A program made the translations under genes and the position numbers. From assembly GCF_035582795.1 (NCBI RefSeq), contig NC_134371.1, forward strand, positions 49,641,001 through 49,705,000: 64,000 nt of DNA, given 5' to 3'. Shown piece after piece: positions 22,251-36,000 of the stretch. Below the pieces are notes generated by a model that searched no databases, was not told the origin of the DNA, and saw only the letters and a program-made list of their open reading frames with translations. Source of the stretch: Mycteria americana. Lineage: Eukaryota; Chordata; Aves; Ciconiiformes; Ciconiidae. Each line of letters opens with the position of its first letter. Positions within the stretch are counted from its first letter, which is position 1.

Positions 22251-25200
22251 CCATCAGCTCTTCTTTGTGTCTCTAGTTGTTTGATTAGCAAGAGCTTCAC
22301 ATGTATTAGCTGGGTCTCGAACTATCTTTCTCAAGCGTTCCCCTCTCCCTGATCAAAGTCACAGGTGGGCATTAAAGGGCACAGTCAGAAACATCACTTA
22401 TTAGACTGTGGCCTGTGGTTTTGGTGGGCATGTTACAGGGAAGAAGGTGGTACTAACGTACGCGGGTCCGTGCCTCAGGCCTGCTCATCCTCGTACTGTT
22501 TGATGCAGACTTGAATGCCTCTCCAAACAGCCGTAAGCAATGTCCAGAGTGCAAGGATGGCCAGAGATCAAATCCCACCCATCCATTGCCTGAAGTCACT
22601 CCTCCTTTAAGGCATCAACAGGGACATAACCATATCTTGAAGTTTCTCCAGCTTTGGCAAATGCAAATACTGTGGTGCCTTCAGTCCCTGAACTACATAT
22701 GAAATTAAAATCAGAAAGCAGCTGCTGTATTCGTTTCTATACTGAGCTATTTTTAACTTTTTCCAAAATCCCGCATATAATGCAGCCAAATGGCAAGGGC
22801 GATTGCGGCAGTGATTACCAGGGAAATATCTGTAGGAATTAGTGATGGAAGTTTAGCTGTAATCCCATCCTACAGAACTTGTTGATTGAAATTTAAAGAT
22901 GCTTTGGCAAATGCTGTTGTTTTCAAAGAGTGGAGACATAATTCTTTATACTCTGTGTTTTATGTATTTGTATGCATCACACAGTAACATATCTTAGTTT
23001 ATAAATTTTTAAGATGCCATTCTAAAGGATGATCATACTCAAGGTTGTATCTACCAGATACCTTGGGGATCAGCTACAAGGTATTGAATAAATTGACGAG
23101 AAATGTTTTGGTTTGTATATAAAGAACGAAAAGGATGAGTAAGTCACGATTGTTTGCTGTTGTTCTGATCATCCCTCCAACGGAGACGGGAGACAAGGTT
23201 CAAAAGTCCCTCCAGGCATCAGTAAATCCAGGTATAATTTGCAGTTCTAGAGACTTTTTTGCAGGAGCAAACCATTTAACAAACACTGTGAATATGTCAA
23301 AAAAGTTATTTTCTCTATTACAAATGTATTGCATTTAATTTGTCTCCATTTCTTTCTTTCAGCTCCAGCAAGGAACTTAGATGTCCATTGAATTAAAATT
23401 GGTTATTGCTGTCAAATATCAGTTAGAAAACACCAGTATTTTTCTTTTCCCATTTTACCTTTAACTATGATTTTACATGTGTCTTGGTCTCCACTGACAG
23501 ATTTGAAAAAATCTGGATATTTAAAGGAATTACTCTGGGAACTACTATGGCTTTCTCTGCAGGTGTTGCCCCCTCATTCATGCCCTGTTTATTAGCTATT
23601 CCAACAAAAGCAGTAGATAAACAATGAGAGAAGAAGTGGCCCTGGCAAGATGCAGATGAGCTCAGTGCTTAGGGTTCACCACCTTCGTGTCTTCCCCAGG
23701 TAGAATGGGAAATGAGGAGGGAGTGATGGACTTGCTCAGTGGGTAGGGCAGGGGAGAGGACAGGGCTTGCTACTGATGAAATTTTCCTTTTAGAAATTCA
23801 GAAACATTTCTGCACCCTGACCATTAGAGCCCTGCCACGTGGTATAAAACGATGGGTTTAGAGACTACCAAGTGAATCTCATGAGGACAATTTTCAATCT
23901 TAAAAGGACAAAACACAGACAGGGAGAAATGATCTTGTATACATCACTACCCTGGCATCCCTCATTCATAAATGCTTGGGCATGGACTGTTCTTCTGCCA
24001 AGATGCACAATCAGCATTGCAGACCTGAAGAAAAATGTGGGAGAAACTACAGGAGCAAACCTGGAACTGACGGCAGAGTCAGGGAATACAAACGGGTGAA
24101 ATAAAAGAGACGGTGGTGAAATTCAAAATGTAGGCCGAGCCCATTCAGCTCTTGCAATCAAGTGTTTACCGTCTGCCGCAGCATCATTCTGCTCCCATCC
24201 TTGTTCCCTTCATTCTGAACAATGCAACGTTTCAATCTTCTTTAAATTCAAGGACACCAAGTCCCTGAGTGCCCCACTCACTAGCACTGAATAGGAAAAC
24301 AAACCTGCCCGGCCTTAACAGCATCTTAGCTTACGTCAGTGATGCAGAACATATTGCTTTAAATGCATACTCTTCTAGGGGTGCCATCCATCCACACTGA
24401 CAAGAAATAGAGCGTCCCCTCCCTTTATCATGTCTGAGAGAGAGGAATGTGTGAAGCAAAGCTAAATGTGTGAAATGCAAATAGAAGTCGCTACATTCTG
24501 GTAATACATTTCCTATACTGTCTAGGAGTATTGCAGGGCTCCGGCTCGGGGATGCTAATCTCCCCAACAGATGGCACGTCATCCCTACCTACATAGAAAA
24601 GACGTGCTTCTGAAAAAGCACGAAAGAGTGCTGCTGAAAGAGGCAGGAGCAGCATGAAGCGTGCGAGGGGGCAGAGTGCCATCCCTCCTACTCACAGCAT
24701 TGAGTACCAGGGCTGGGGATCACAATGGCAACTAAGGAGCTCTGTCCCAGGTGTTCTCTCAAAGAAGGTACAGGCCGTAGTTTTTGGTTTGGGTTTGGTT
24801 TTGGTTTTTTTTATAAAAGGCGAGATTCTTGGGATTTTTTAATTGGCAAAAACTTTTTTAAAAATGATTTTGATTAAGTACAGGAGTAATATTATACTAG
24901 TGTAATATAATGTGGAGATTTGCATCCACATTTTCCTTCCACAGAAACACTTATGTATAACATAAATTTCATATACAAGAAGAGTTTGCCACATTTGGGC
25001 AAGGCAGACACACACAAGTATAGCTGGTGTCACAACAGTTCTATTGGGATATCTTGTTTTGGGCCAATACGGCTATTTCTCAATAATAAACTAAGCCATA
25101 ACAGAGCACTATTCTTACTTAACTACATGCATTGCGCATGGCGTCACTGCATCTATTTAAAACAAAAAAATCACACCTGAACTGAAACAGCTTGAAAAAC

Positions 25201-25503
25201 CTGAGGCTTGTAAAAGGCCTGATGTGAAACAGCTGTCCTTTCTAGACATTTCTAGTTGATGATATTATTATAATGCATTCTTTCTTCCCCCAAAGAATTT
25301 GAAAACACTGTTGAAATACTGTGTATGACTTCAGTACCATGGGTCTTTCTTTACAATACATCATGAGCCACCTGAGAAGACATCGCAGAAGAACGAGCAT
25401 GCCTGGACTCCTTACTGGGGCAAGCTCATGCGCACCCAGACAAATGCTTAGTGAGGAGACACCAGCATCAAGTGGTAGCCACATGGACATGGTCTGTTCT
25501 TCT
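22251..25503. other. Intergenic sequence, no gene recognised
   Basis: AT-rich with short unrecognised frames. A low-complexity (TTTGG)-like tract lies at 24781-24812. A TATAAAA-like string near 23842 has no supporting context. Confidence 0.6.
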
Positions 25504-25508
25504 GGAAG
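25504..25508 (+). repeat. Target-site duplication, left copy (GGAAG)
   Basis: GGAAG immediately precedes the TG that opens the LTR at 25509. The identical GGAAG at 26628-26632 immediately follows its terminal CA. Confidence 0.88.
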
Positions 25509-26627
25509 TGTATCAGGTTTGCATGGCAAGGTTTTGGTAGCAGAGGGGCTACAGGGGTGGCTTCTGTGAGAAGGTGCTAGAAGCTTCCCCTATGTCCAAT
25601 AGAGCCAATGCCAGCTGGCTCCAAGACGGACCTGCTGCTGGCCAAGGCTGAGCCCATCAGTGACAGTGGTAGCACCTCTGGGATAACATATTTAAGAAGG
25701 AGAAAAGAAAATACCTGCGCAACTGCAGCCGGAGAGGGGAGTGAGAATATGTGAGAGAAACAACCCTGCAGACACCGAGGTCAGTGAAGAAGGAGGGGGA
25801 GGAGGTGCTCCAGGCACCGGAGCAGAGATTCCCCTGCAGCCCGTGGTGAAGACCATGGTGAGGCAGGCTGTCCCCTGCAGCCCACGGAGGTTAATGGTGG
25901 AGCAGGTATCCCCCTGCAGCCCGTGGAGGACCCCACGCCAGAGCAGGTGGATGCCCGAAGGAGGCTGTGACCCTGTGGGAAGCCCGTGCTGGAGCAGGCT
26001 CCTGGCAGGACCTGTGCACCCGTGGAGAGAGGAGCCCACGCTGGAGCAGGTTTGCTGCCAGGACTTGTGACCCCGTGGGGACCCACGCTGGAGCAGTCTG
26101 TTCCTGAAGGACTGCACCCCATGGAAGGGACCCACACTGGAGCAGTTCGTGAAGAACTGTAGCCCGTGGGGAGGATTCATGTTGGAGAAGTTCGTGGAGG
26201 ACTGTCTCCCGTGGGAGGGACCCCACGCTGGAGCAGGGGAAGAGTGTGGGGAGTCCTCTCCCCAAGGAGGAAGGAGCGGCAGAGACAACGTGTGATGAAC
26301 TGACCGCAACCCCCATTCCCCGTCCCCTGTGCCGCTGGCAGGGAGGAGGTAGAAAACTCGGGAGTGAAGTTAAGCCCTGGAAAAAGGGAGGGGTGGGGGG
26401 ATGGTGTTTTTAAGATTTGGTTTTATTTCTCATTGGTAATAAATTAAACTAATTTCCCCAAGTCGAGTCTGTTTTGCCCGTGACAGTAGTTGGCGAGTGA
26501 TCTCTCCCTGTCCTTATCTCGACCCACGAGCCTTTTACTGTATTTTCTCTCCCCTGTCCAGCTGAGGAGGGCAGTGATAGAGCGGCTTGGTGGGCACCCG
26601 GCCTCCAGCCAAGGTCAACCCACCACA
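25509..26627 (+). mobile_element. ERVL-type solo LTR
   Basis: A 1119-bp LTR running TG...CA. It starts tgtatcaggtttgcatggca and ends in a segment (ggtcaacccaccaca) that I recognise from a dispersed avian ERVL-like LTR. Within it are a TATA-like catatttaag (25687-25696), a long G/C-rich region of degenerate 'cacgctggagcag' and 'ctgcagcccgtgg' motifs (about 25800-26250), and a canonical AATAAA (26438-26443) before the U5 portion. It is flanked by a perfect 5-bp duplication GGAAG, the size expected for class III/ERVL integration. No internal gag or pol sequence is present, so it is a solo LTR. Reading frames across it come from the motif repeats and are not genes. Confidence 0.92.
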
Positions 26628-26632
26628 GGAAG
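26628..26632 (+). repeat. Target-site duplication, right copy (GGAAG)
   Basis: Identical to 25504-25508 and directly adjacent to the LTR's terminal CA. Confidence 0.88.
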
Positions 26633-29600
26633 TCACGAAGGTCTCTTTGGAAAACAGGTTTTCATGTATGAACAAGCCATTCTGGGAGCGGCAGGAGCAG
26701 TGCATTGAGTTCGCATCTTATCCCGGGGTGCTGTGGTGCCCGACACGGCTCGTGCTCCAGCCGGAGCCTGTCCTGGTGCCGGAGCACCTGCAGTGCCCAT
26801 TCCCCTTCTGCATTCCCCGCTGCCACAGGATAACTGTAAAACCCGTTGTCCCTAAGCAATGGCACTGCCGATTGCCACAGAGCCCATGATAATTTGATAT
26901 CTTTGAGGTATTTATACTGTCAGATTTATTTGAAATTGGTTGGTATAGTTGAAAAGTTCAAAAAGAGGAAAAGCAGTGAGTTAACAGATCCATAGCATGA
27001 GTGTATAGATTGAGTTTCCTTAGGAAACCGAGCTTCAGTAGTAGTACCACTGTGATCCCTGAAGAAATTGTGTGAGGATAACTTAATTATTTTAAAGTAT
27101 CTGGGGATTCAAGAATTTTGCTGGTGGCAACTTGAGAAATGTCAATCATTTTTATCCAGTGGAAATTATATTTAGTTTGTGAATGAAAAAAAAAAAAAGA
27201 ATGACACTGTCAGTGCTTTGAGACTTTTTTCTGCGATGTGTTTAAAGTACTTAGTGCACGGAGGGCCAAAAAGTCCTGGTGCAACCTCTGCAATCTATAA
27301 AACTACCGGTAAGAAATAGCAAATGTAATAGCCAGTCCCGGTAGAAGCTCAGGGGGCCTTCAGACAGAGCTGACTTGATTCATTTTGCCACAGACTTGAG
27401 GAAAAGTTGGTGAGGTCTTTCTTACTATTTCTTACTATGAACGGCAAATATGATAGTCCCTGGCAATCTGCTTGTGATTTATTCTCTGCATAGGTGCAAT
27501 TTGACCAATCGCAAATTTCCTTCCACAATATCGTAGACATACTAAACAAGTATAACACTAATTTTATTACTAAAAACTACTTTCCTAGTAGGTGACTAGT
27601 AAAGTACTATTTTGCTAGTCCAAAATGTGATCGCTTTTTTTATTTCCCAAATGGTGTTAATAAAGTTACCCTGCGTTGGCCAGCTGGTAGCCTTTTGGAT
27701 GCTGAGCTATAAAAGGGAGGGCCCAGAGTCAGGATACAGCCCTAGAAGTACATTGCGAGTAGAAAAGTGAATGCCAAATTCAAACCCTTTAGGAAGGTTA
27801 TTTCATCTACAAGATAAAATGAACAGGACAGGACACTGATCTTCCACATTTTTACTGACTTGTATCTGGTCTGCACTGTAGTTAACCTAGGAAAGAGTTG
27901 CGCTGTCTTGGCTGGATTAGAGCAGTCTATCCCAAACGCTTATGTTTATAAACTAAATTTAGCCTATTTTCACACATGAAGTTTATTCCTGAAATCCAAT
28001 CAAACTGAAATCAAGGATAACATAGTGTCTTAAGCCGCATCAGAAAAATTAATCATCAGCATCATTTAAATATGGATTTGCACAATGATATGGGCTGCTA
28101 TTACACCTGGAGATATTCTCCATAAACTCTTGATAAGGGCTGGAAAACACGCACAGATAATATTTCTGCTTCAAATATTGCACTGAGGTCTAGATCCACC
28201 TGACTGCTCTGGACTTACCAGGATTAGACCTGTGTAGCTGTCACCTAACTCCTCCTGTAGGTATTTCACTCCAAAACGCGGAGCCTGCGAACCTCCTCAC
28301 AGCCACTGAGCAACACTGAAGACGGCTCCCAAAGTTTCACAATAAATTTTCTAGACATGGAAAGGTCTTCTTCCGGGCAACGGTGCAACCACCGATGTCC
28401 TACCAGGTTGAGAAGAAAAATGCGTAACACTCCCAGAATGCACAAACTGATTTTTCTGCCTGTTCTATTTTGAAGAAAGATAAGAATTGTATTGAGGAAA
28501 TTCCATAGAGAGAACAATTTGCATATGCCAACCTGCTTACGAGTCTCTTCTGCTGCTCCTAAAGGCCACCAGTGTCTCAGCTTGATCCAATTACTGCATC
28601 GTACAGCTTATCACACCGACCATTTTCTTCTCCTCCTTTTCTTCAGTGCTGAGCCTCATTAAGGGGAAATATGACAGGTCCAGTCAGTGTTAAATCCAAA
28701 CTCTCGGGTTAGTCCTGTATTCAGAGGCAACCTTAGGTCGTGTGAACTTTCATTCAACACAAAAGCAGCCTCCTGGTACTCGCACTCTTTAATGGATTTG
28801 TACCATTTACAGCAGTTGTGCTTGTCATATTGTTCTCCCCCGAATTTTGTCTCTAATAAAGATTAATATTTATATATGTGTTTGCATATATACATATACA
28901 TATTTCCTTGAAATGTCTTTCAGCACTCTGGTAAAACACCAGGAAGATTTTTTTCAAGGGATTGAAAAGATCCCTGTATTTTTTTGCACTCTGCTATTCC
29001 AAAATGTCAGAAATACCAATGAAGTGATGCTTGAAGTGAAAATGCAGCAGTATCCTGTCTTTAAGCTTGAATCATTCTGAACAGAGGTCCTATTCCTTTA
29101 AATTCTTCCTGTCCTTCAGTTTTAACTCTGTTGTACAGCCTCTCAGACATATAACAGGAAATAAGCTACAGTTTTATTTCTCTACAAAAGCATTTAAGAA
29201 AAATGAGTACTTTAGCTTCTCTGGGTCAGAACATTTCCACTGTAACATTTCAGCATAAACACAGAGAAACGGCTTACATACTCATTTAATTCCTTGTTTA
29301 AGATGTAAAAGCAATGCACTTTGCGTACTTCAAACCTCTAGCGAAGCCCCATCACTCGCTGCCTTGACCACGGCACTTGGGAGCGACTGTCCGCAGGGAA
29401 GCCCTCTCCCTGCTGCCGCGGGTGGGCTGGGATGCTCCCCGCCGGCTGCCCCCAGGCTGGCTGCGCCTGCCCTGCCGGCACCCCGCCGCTATGGCATCGG
29501 CGGGGTTGTTTTTAACCGTCGTGGCCTTTCATAGCCATCTCATGCAGTCAGCTGCCTCCTAGCTTTTTCCTCGTTTCAAAAAGTTTCAGTTTTCACTAGA

Positions 29601-32600
29601 AAACTGCTAACTGGTTTTAACTGAGATTAAGATATGGAAAATCACAACTTTTCTGGTACTGAGAAGACCGTTTCTAAAATTCCTCTTGAGCCTAGAGCTC
29701 ATTGAGGCCAGAGCGAGTCAAAGCAAAGCAAGGAGCTGTAGGACCTCAGCACCATTGAGCCTGATCCCCCAGGCAGGGGTTGAGCACCCACGCTGTGCTC
29801 GGGTGCTCGGGTGCTGGTACCGACGCTTGAAGGAGTCCCTCCTGGTTCAGCCCTGCAGCTCCAGCTGCCTCCTTTTAACCAGGCACACGCACGCACACAC
29901 GCAGAGCACGCACAAACACACACCCCGCTCTGTAAGAGCCTTTCCTTAAATTTTGAGGAAAGTGAAACGTAAAAGCGCAATTTCTAGCACCACAGGAGAA
30001 GGGGATCTAAGCACACACCCTTGCAGGGGGGGCTTGTAAAGGCAGGGCGAGGTGCGGTTCACCTCGGGGAGGCTCGGCAGTCTGTCTGTCCTTTACGCTG
30101 CATGACGAGGTACAGAAGCTAAACTGGGCGCTGCTTTATCACCGGCACGGCTACTCAAGAACAAATACAACAACAGAAAAAAAAAAATACCGAAAAAGAG
30201 GCTGAGCCTTTTGCACTCACTAATTTCAGTTTCAAAGCAAGAGGCTGAACAAACAAGCACCTGACAGCACAGGGTTTTGGGATGCCAGCTCTTGCGGGAC
30301 CCCCGGGGTGCACTCGGGCGACAGCTCCGCATGCACCACGCTGTGCTGCTGTCTGCGAGGCAGCCTCTCTCAAAACGTTACTGTAACTTCCACCGTAGCC
30401 ACTGCTTAATGAACCATGGTTTAATCCATTAATGGAGCTGAGCCAAAATGAGTAAAATCATGCTCAGGGCAAATTTATCCATTTTCTGGTGTCTCTTGAA
30501 TCTCAGCTGGGGGGGGGGGATGGACCGAAGCAGTTCTCTGACAGTGGACGCAGCCTTGCTGGGGGAAAAGAAAAGTCACATTACAATCAGTAATTGCACA
30601 ACCCTTTCAGGTGTTCATCAGTTTGAAAGGTGTGCCTCATTCAAGTGCAGAGAACCTCTCCAAACTCCACCCTTATTGCTGGCTTCCTTTAAAAAAATCA
30701 AAGCCAAAAGGTAATGCCAAAGTTGCATCAACAATGGCACCGGCCATGGCCTTCCATTTGATATGTCCTGAGTAAACAGAAGGGTTCGTTTGAGGAGAAC
30801 CGGAAACCCCCCACCTTTTATGGGCACTTACTCACTTTTTAAAAGGAGACAGAAATGACATGCAGGCTGTGCGCCTTTTGCTCCCCAGTGACTTTTGCGA
30901 GGCAAAATCCAGAAGCAAATCCCAGAGCAGGACCCTCGAGTGCAGGGAGGTGATGCTGCTCGGGAAGGGAACCGTGCTCGTGTTAGGGGCTGATGGTGCT
31001 CCTGGAGGCCAACCTCTAGTCTTTCCTCCAGGCTTTCCTCCTCATCCTCTCAGGATGCGTCTGACAGCATTGGCCCCTCTGCTTGCTATCCCTCTGCCAC
31101 TGCCGGGGTTTGCTCCCGGTGCTGCTGACCGCCTGGGGCAAGCCCTTACCGGGCTGGCCCCGGGAGCCTGCCTGCGCCGCTCTCCACTGCCTCGCCCTCG
31201 GTAAGAGTGACCAGTCCAGAGGCTCTGAGCCTGGCATTCATGACAGATGCAGCGTTGTTCCCTGACTCTTCACTGTGCTTTATGCAGGGATCATCTTCTC
31301 TGGGGACTAAGACACTGCTCGGTAGATGCCTTGTATTCCCAGTATCAGGCACAGCAGAGAACCCCTCAGTGAAGCGATGACACGGGCAGTATTTTCAGCT
31401 TTGTCCGCTGCCGGGATGGCTGGATGGAAGGAGTTTCTGGGCAGTACACAGCCTTTCTCCGAGCCGCTGCTGAGCCGATTAAACCTACAGCACGGCCGTC
31501 ACACTGGCGTTACCCCACACGCACTGAATACATGGAGCACAGCACCTTCCTGAAGCCAGCAGAGCCACAAGGTGTCTAAAATGATAAAATAAATATAAAT
31601 ACAAATAAAAGACCAAGTAATATAAGCTCGGGATGCTGGGTTGGGCTGCCTGCACACGCCCCGGTCACGAGCGCTCCTCGGCACCGGGAACAGCAACGCA
31701 GGAAGGAGCTAAGGAGCTCTTCAGGAGTCAGAGCGGGGCTGGATGGGCCTATTAGCCCTGGCAGAGCTCCAGTGATGCCAGATCCAGCGTAACTTTCAGT
31801 ACAAATGGAAACACGATGCAGGAAGCCACAAACCGTCTGTATGAAAAGCTAGCTTAGGTCTGCAGTTTATTAGCCTGGGCTCCTGGCCACAAGAAAATAC
31901 CTAATTTGCTTCTGGACTGCAGCTAACACTGGAAACCACACAGGATGTTTTTGCTGGGCTGCATGTAAGCAGTGAGTAGGTGTCACCTTGATTATCCAGT
32001 GTTATATATATCTTTGAGAAGGACAGGCTATTTTGCACCAGTAGTTCTCATGATGCATAATTAGTGCAAAGACATATAGGAAGATGTGGAAAAGCCTTTC
32101 TTATATTTATTCTTACACAGATGAGCTGCAACTGTAACTACAACTCATGGAAAAAGACCTGTTTGTGTCCAGTTTGACAAATAGCTGGATCCCACCACTC
32201 CCTAGGCTGGGCAGCCCACAGCAGGGCCAACTTTGTTGAAGCAGAGGTGCAAGGGGACGTACAGGAGGGTGTTCCTATGGGACCCGGGGCCAAGGAGGCC
32301 AAGCTGCCGTGCACCACACGTGTGGGCTGGTGCAAACTGCTGTGCCGCTGGGAGCCCGCTGTGCCCACGCCAGCCGCAGTCACACGGGGCTCGGGAAGGT
32401 CTCACCTCTCTAATACAGCCTTGAAAGTAGCTTCAAGAAGGCAAGAGGGGGATTATTCAGCATCCTGCCACAATTCTGGGAAAGAGAGCACGGTTCAGGT
32501 TTGCTCCTCGCTTACATTAGTATGCTGGGAAGATGCAGAAAGGATTTACAGCAGTCTGGCCTTGAAGGGATGAGACCCAGATTTTGCTGTCACGGAATAT

Positions 32601-32974
32601 TAAAGCGTTGGGTTCATGTTGCAGATGAAGGTACAAGTTAGGCACCACGTTGCTCAGCCCTGACAGGACTGAAGCACTTCTAAACATGACCAGAAGCAAG
32701 ATTTCAGCTACCATGGGAGCTTCAATGACAGAACTACAGGTGCCTACTAATTTAGGCCTATCCAGGGCTGAGCATCAGCTCAGTCTGTATTTGGAGGAGC
32801 ACGGTTTGACAGACTGAGGTGCTCGAAGTGGGACTGAGGTGTGCAGGAAATTTGGCAGTACTTTTGCAAACTTCATCCTCATGTAAGTCACTTACTTAAA
32901 GCTCATTTTTAAGCTCAAACACTCCAGTTTCTCCCTGTGGTAAAATTTGAATGTCACAATAGTAAAAGAACCCC
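26633..32974. other. Intergenic sequence, no gene recognised
   Basis: AT-rich desert with isolated GC patches (29380-29500, 30030-30100, 30900-31200, 32280-32400). Short homopolymers occur at about 27188, 30180 and 30512 (a G run), and a TA/CA-rich tract at 28868-28905. One TATA-like core lies at 27708. I see no recognised exon or repeat family. Confidence 0.6.
27708..27715 (+). promoter_or_regulatory. TATA-box-like element (weak candidate)
   Basis: TATAAAAG followed by ggaggg closely fits the vertebrate TATA consensus with its purine-rich 3' flank. No first exon, CpG enrichment or coding start follows, so it may be chance. Confidence 0.2.
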
Positions 32975-33040
32975 ACAAACAAAACCAAACCAAACCAAAC
33001 CAACCAACCAACCAAAAAAAAAAAACCAAACCAAAAAAAA
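32975..33040. repeat. (CCAAA)n / (CCAA)n low-complexity tract
   Basis: Pentameric CCAAA units pass into tetrameric CCAA units, then poly(A), then CCAAA again. On the opposite strand it translates as a run of F, W, V, L and G that mimics a membrane segment. Confidence 0.95.
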
Positions 33041-36000
33041 CCCTGAAAAAACCCTAACACATGAACTGTAAAACTGTGCATTCTGCTTTTCCTGTGTGAA
33101 ATTTGGACGTTTTGTGGATTTTTATGTTCCACCCAGCTATGCAACAGAAGTGCCCGCAGACGTACAAACCCCCAGCTCTGTGGTCTGAGTATTTGCAATC
33201 CAGCAGCAGCAACAACCTGGAAGCGGGGCAGTGGCAGCGGAGACCGCGCACCTGGGGACAAGTTGGCACCATTCAGAAAACGTGCTTATCAGACAACTCT
33301 TTTTTTGAATCTCCCTTCCAGTTCCTGCTTTGCTTCTTACCAGTGTGCCCGGTGCAGTCTGTGCCAGAACTGTGGTGCCGCGTACCGGCACGGTGACCGC
33401 AGCAAGGACCCTGCGAGGCCAGAGCTCCCCGTGGAAGGCCGGCAGCTAGCAGGGTGAGCCGTGCCCTCTCTTGCCTCTCTACACAGAGCCCTTCACACAT
33501 TGAGTTGCCGCAGTCGTTTCCCAAGCTGCTGATCTCCGTTAACAACCTTGTATGTGACCCAGGCTGCCGGGGGCAGAACGGTCACTACTTTCCCACAGAA
33601 ACTAGTGCAAGGAGAGATTTTTTTCCACCAGAGAAATTTTGCCCCTCTTTTAGACTCCGCTTCTAAGGGAAAGTATGCTTAAAGCTGTGGAGAGTGTTAA
33701 GCAGTATCCCAGGTTACCTTTTAACAGGAGAGCATCGCCCTTCTCTCTTACTCTTACGCTCCTTAGAAGACCTAAAACTACCATTGACTGTTGTGTAGCA
33801 AGACAGAAAAGCTCTGTCGGTCTCATGGTGATGGACTGGAGGACTCCACTGACTTTTACCTTCAGCAACAGGCTCCATGTATATCAGGACATAGTTTAAA
33901 AGGAATGATCATCTTTTTAATAGATCACATACTGAGTCACGAGCTACATATTCAACAGAAAATCAAGCTAATTGCTCACTTCTTCTAAGATATCCCTGAA
34001 GGATAATCGACCTCTGCAGAGCTGTTTCATAGTTGGAAACTAAATAATTAAGCTGAAGAAATACATTTCTCTTTCAAGTTTCTCTCCGTGTTTTCTTTTA
34101 TTCTTCTTCATACCAAATACATCAGCATGAACATAAGCTATTGACTTTTAATTAAAAATTAAAATTAGCTCTAGTTTTGTTTCGTTAAATCCACAGCTGA
34201 AAAACAAAAGAGACTGTCAAGACAGAAAAAGAAAACATTGCAACCTTCCTGCCAGTTCTCATCCCTACCCACTTACCCAGCAAATCGTAAACATGCCGTG
34301 CAGCATCTTCTTCCTGCATGTAACTCAAGAGTCTTCAGCAGGATTTACCGCATGTGGACTTCAGCTCATAACAGCAGCTGTGCGGAATATAAATAAAGAA
34401 ATGGACAGTACCATAACATGATAGATTTGTGAAGCCCCCAGATTTGATACGAACCTTCTTTATTAATTTAATCTATTACTGGCTAATTGCTTATGTACTG
34501 TAAATCTGCAAAGGTCAATTCTTGAAATCACCAAACAGTAAGAAGGTATGAAACACTAACAAGTCCTAATACAATAAGAACGTTAATCAATAGTCTAAAT
34601 GAAGCCTTGTATTGCCAATGATGCATGAAAATGTGTTATTGTTAGGGACTACAAGCATGGGTTTCACTGAAAGCAATAAATTAAAAAGCCATGTATTTTG
34701 AGAAATGCAGTATAAACAGCATCTGTAAATATCGACTGTACAATGAACTTTTTCAAAAGAGCATCTTCAAGCCATTTCACTGAAAAGCTACTTTCTTGCA
34801 CAAAAAGTAAAAGGAAAAAGAGTGCTTATGCAATAAAGAAATACTTGACGAAGGCCAACTCTGAACCATATGGATGTAACAGGAGTGCATGTTTGTATAT
34901 ATTGAATACTGCATTTTAAACGTATTTAAATAAATACGTATATAAATTAAACTTTCATAAACTCGCTTATAAACCTGCAGCCTCATCCCAGACAGAATCC
35001 TACAGCTACTGCATTCAAGCAAGTGTGCCAAGAGGAGAGAGTTACTGCAGATGTTCACCGCTGTAGGAGGAAGCAGGCTCTTCACCTGGAGGCTCGCTCC
35101 ACGGTATTGCTTTATGCCCATTTAGAAAATTCCTGCCTTCCTGAGTTTCTAACTGGTTGGGATGAATGTTAAGGAAAAATGGTATTTTTAACCAGTCTCT
35201 GAATTCTAAAAGGCTGCAGAATAGCGTTCTGTTAGTAGGAGCAATTTAGCTTTATTAAGCAGCATGACATAGACTGAGTGAGCTAAGATAAGCTCTGTAC
35301 AGTGTGTTGCAGCAGTCAGCAGCAGCAGCAGCAGCCAATCAGTCTAGAACCTGATTACCGAGAGCTGCGCTGACACGCTGCAAGGAAAGGTGTTAAAAAA
35401 CCCTCTTCTCACTTACTCATCCGCCAAGCCCGACACCCCATTTCACCTCTGATATTATTGAAGGAATTTCTCATGGCAGCAGAGCTTTGGCAAACTATAC
35501 TTCTCAGAAAATATTTTTGCGTTTCTCTGTTTTCATTAAACCTCTTTGCCAAACTGCCGATTGCGAAGGTCGTTTCACTTGCACGGCATTGTTAGAATAT
35601 ATTTCACAAGCAGTGTAGACAGCACTTACTGCGAAATCTGTATTTCTTATTTTCCTGCTGGCAGGAAAATAGAATACTTAAAACCAGTTGGGAACCTAAA
35701 GACTTAGACCTGCTACAGGCAGGTCTTAAATTGCTATTATAAAAAGGTCCATTAGCAGGTTTGATCTGAGCAAGGAGGGTGTGCTAGTTTACTGTATTAG
35801 TCTGATTTCTTCCCAACTAAATTCTGCTCATGAATTTTAGAAGTATTGAATTAGAGGAATCTGGTTTTCAGGGCCAGGCATGGATACTGCGAACAGTCAT
35901 ATAATAATGTACTCTTATGTTTTAGGCAGAAAAAAGGAAGCATTATTCTTTCTGAACATTTCCTTCCTCTTTAAATCTTCAGATACTCTGCTTTTTCTAA

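Noticed and set aside
21974-22300. A - strand frame with conserved protein-like sequence
   Set aside because: It is part of the truncated CR1 LINE, so I list it as a mobile element, not as a host gene.
25692-26316. Overlapping frames of up to 205 codons on the - strand
   Set aside because: They lie wholly within the ERVL-type LTR and translate its degenerate internal motif repeats.
32896-33261. A - strand frame with an apparent hydrophobic membrane segment
   Set aside because: The F/W/V/L/G run is the translation of the (CCAAA)n tract read backwards.
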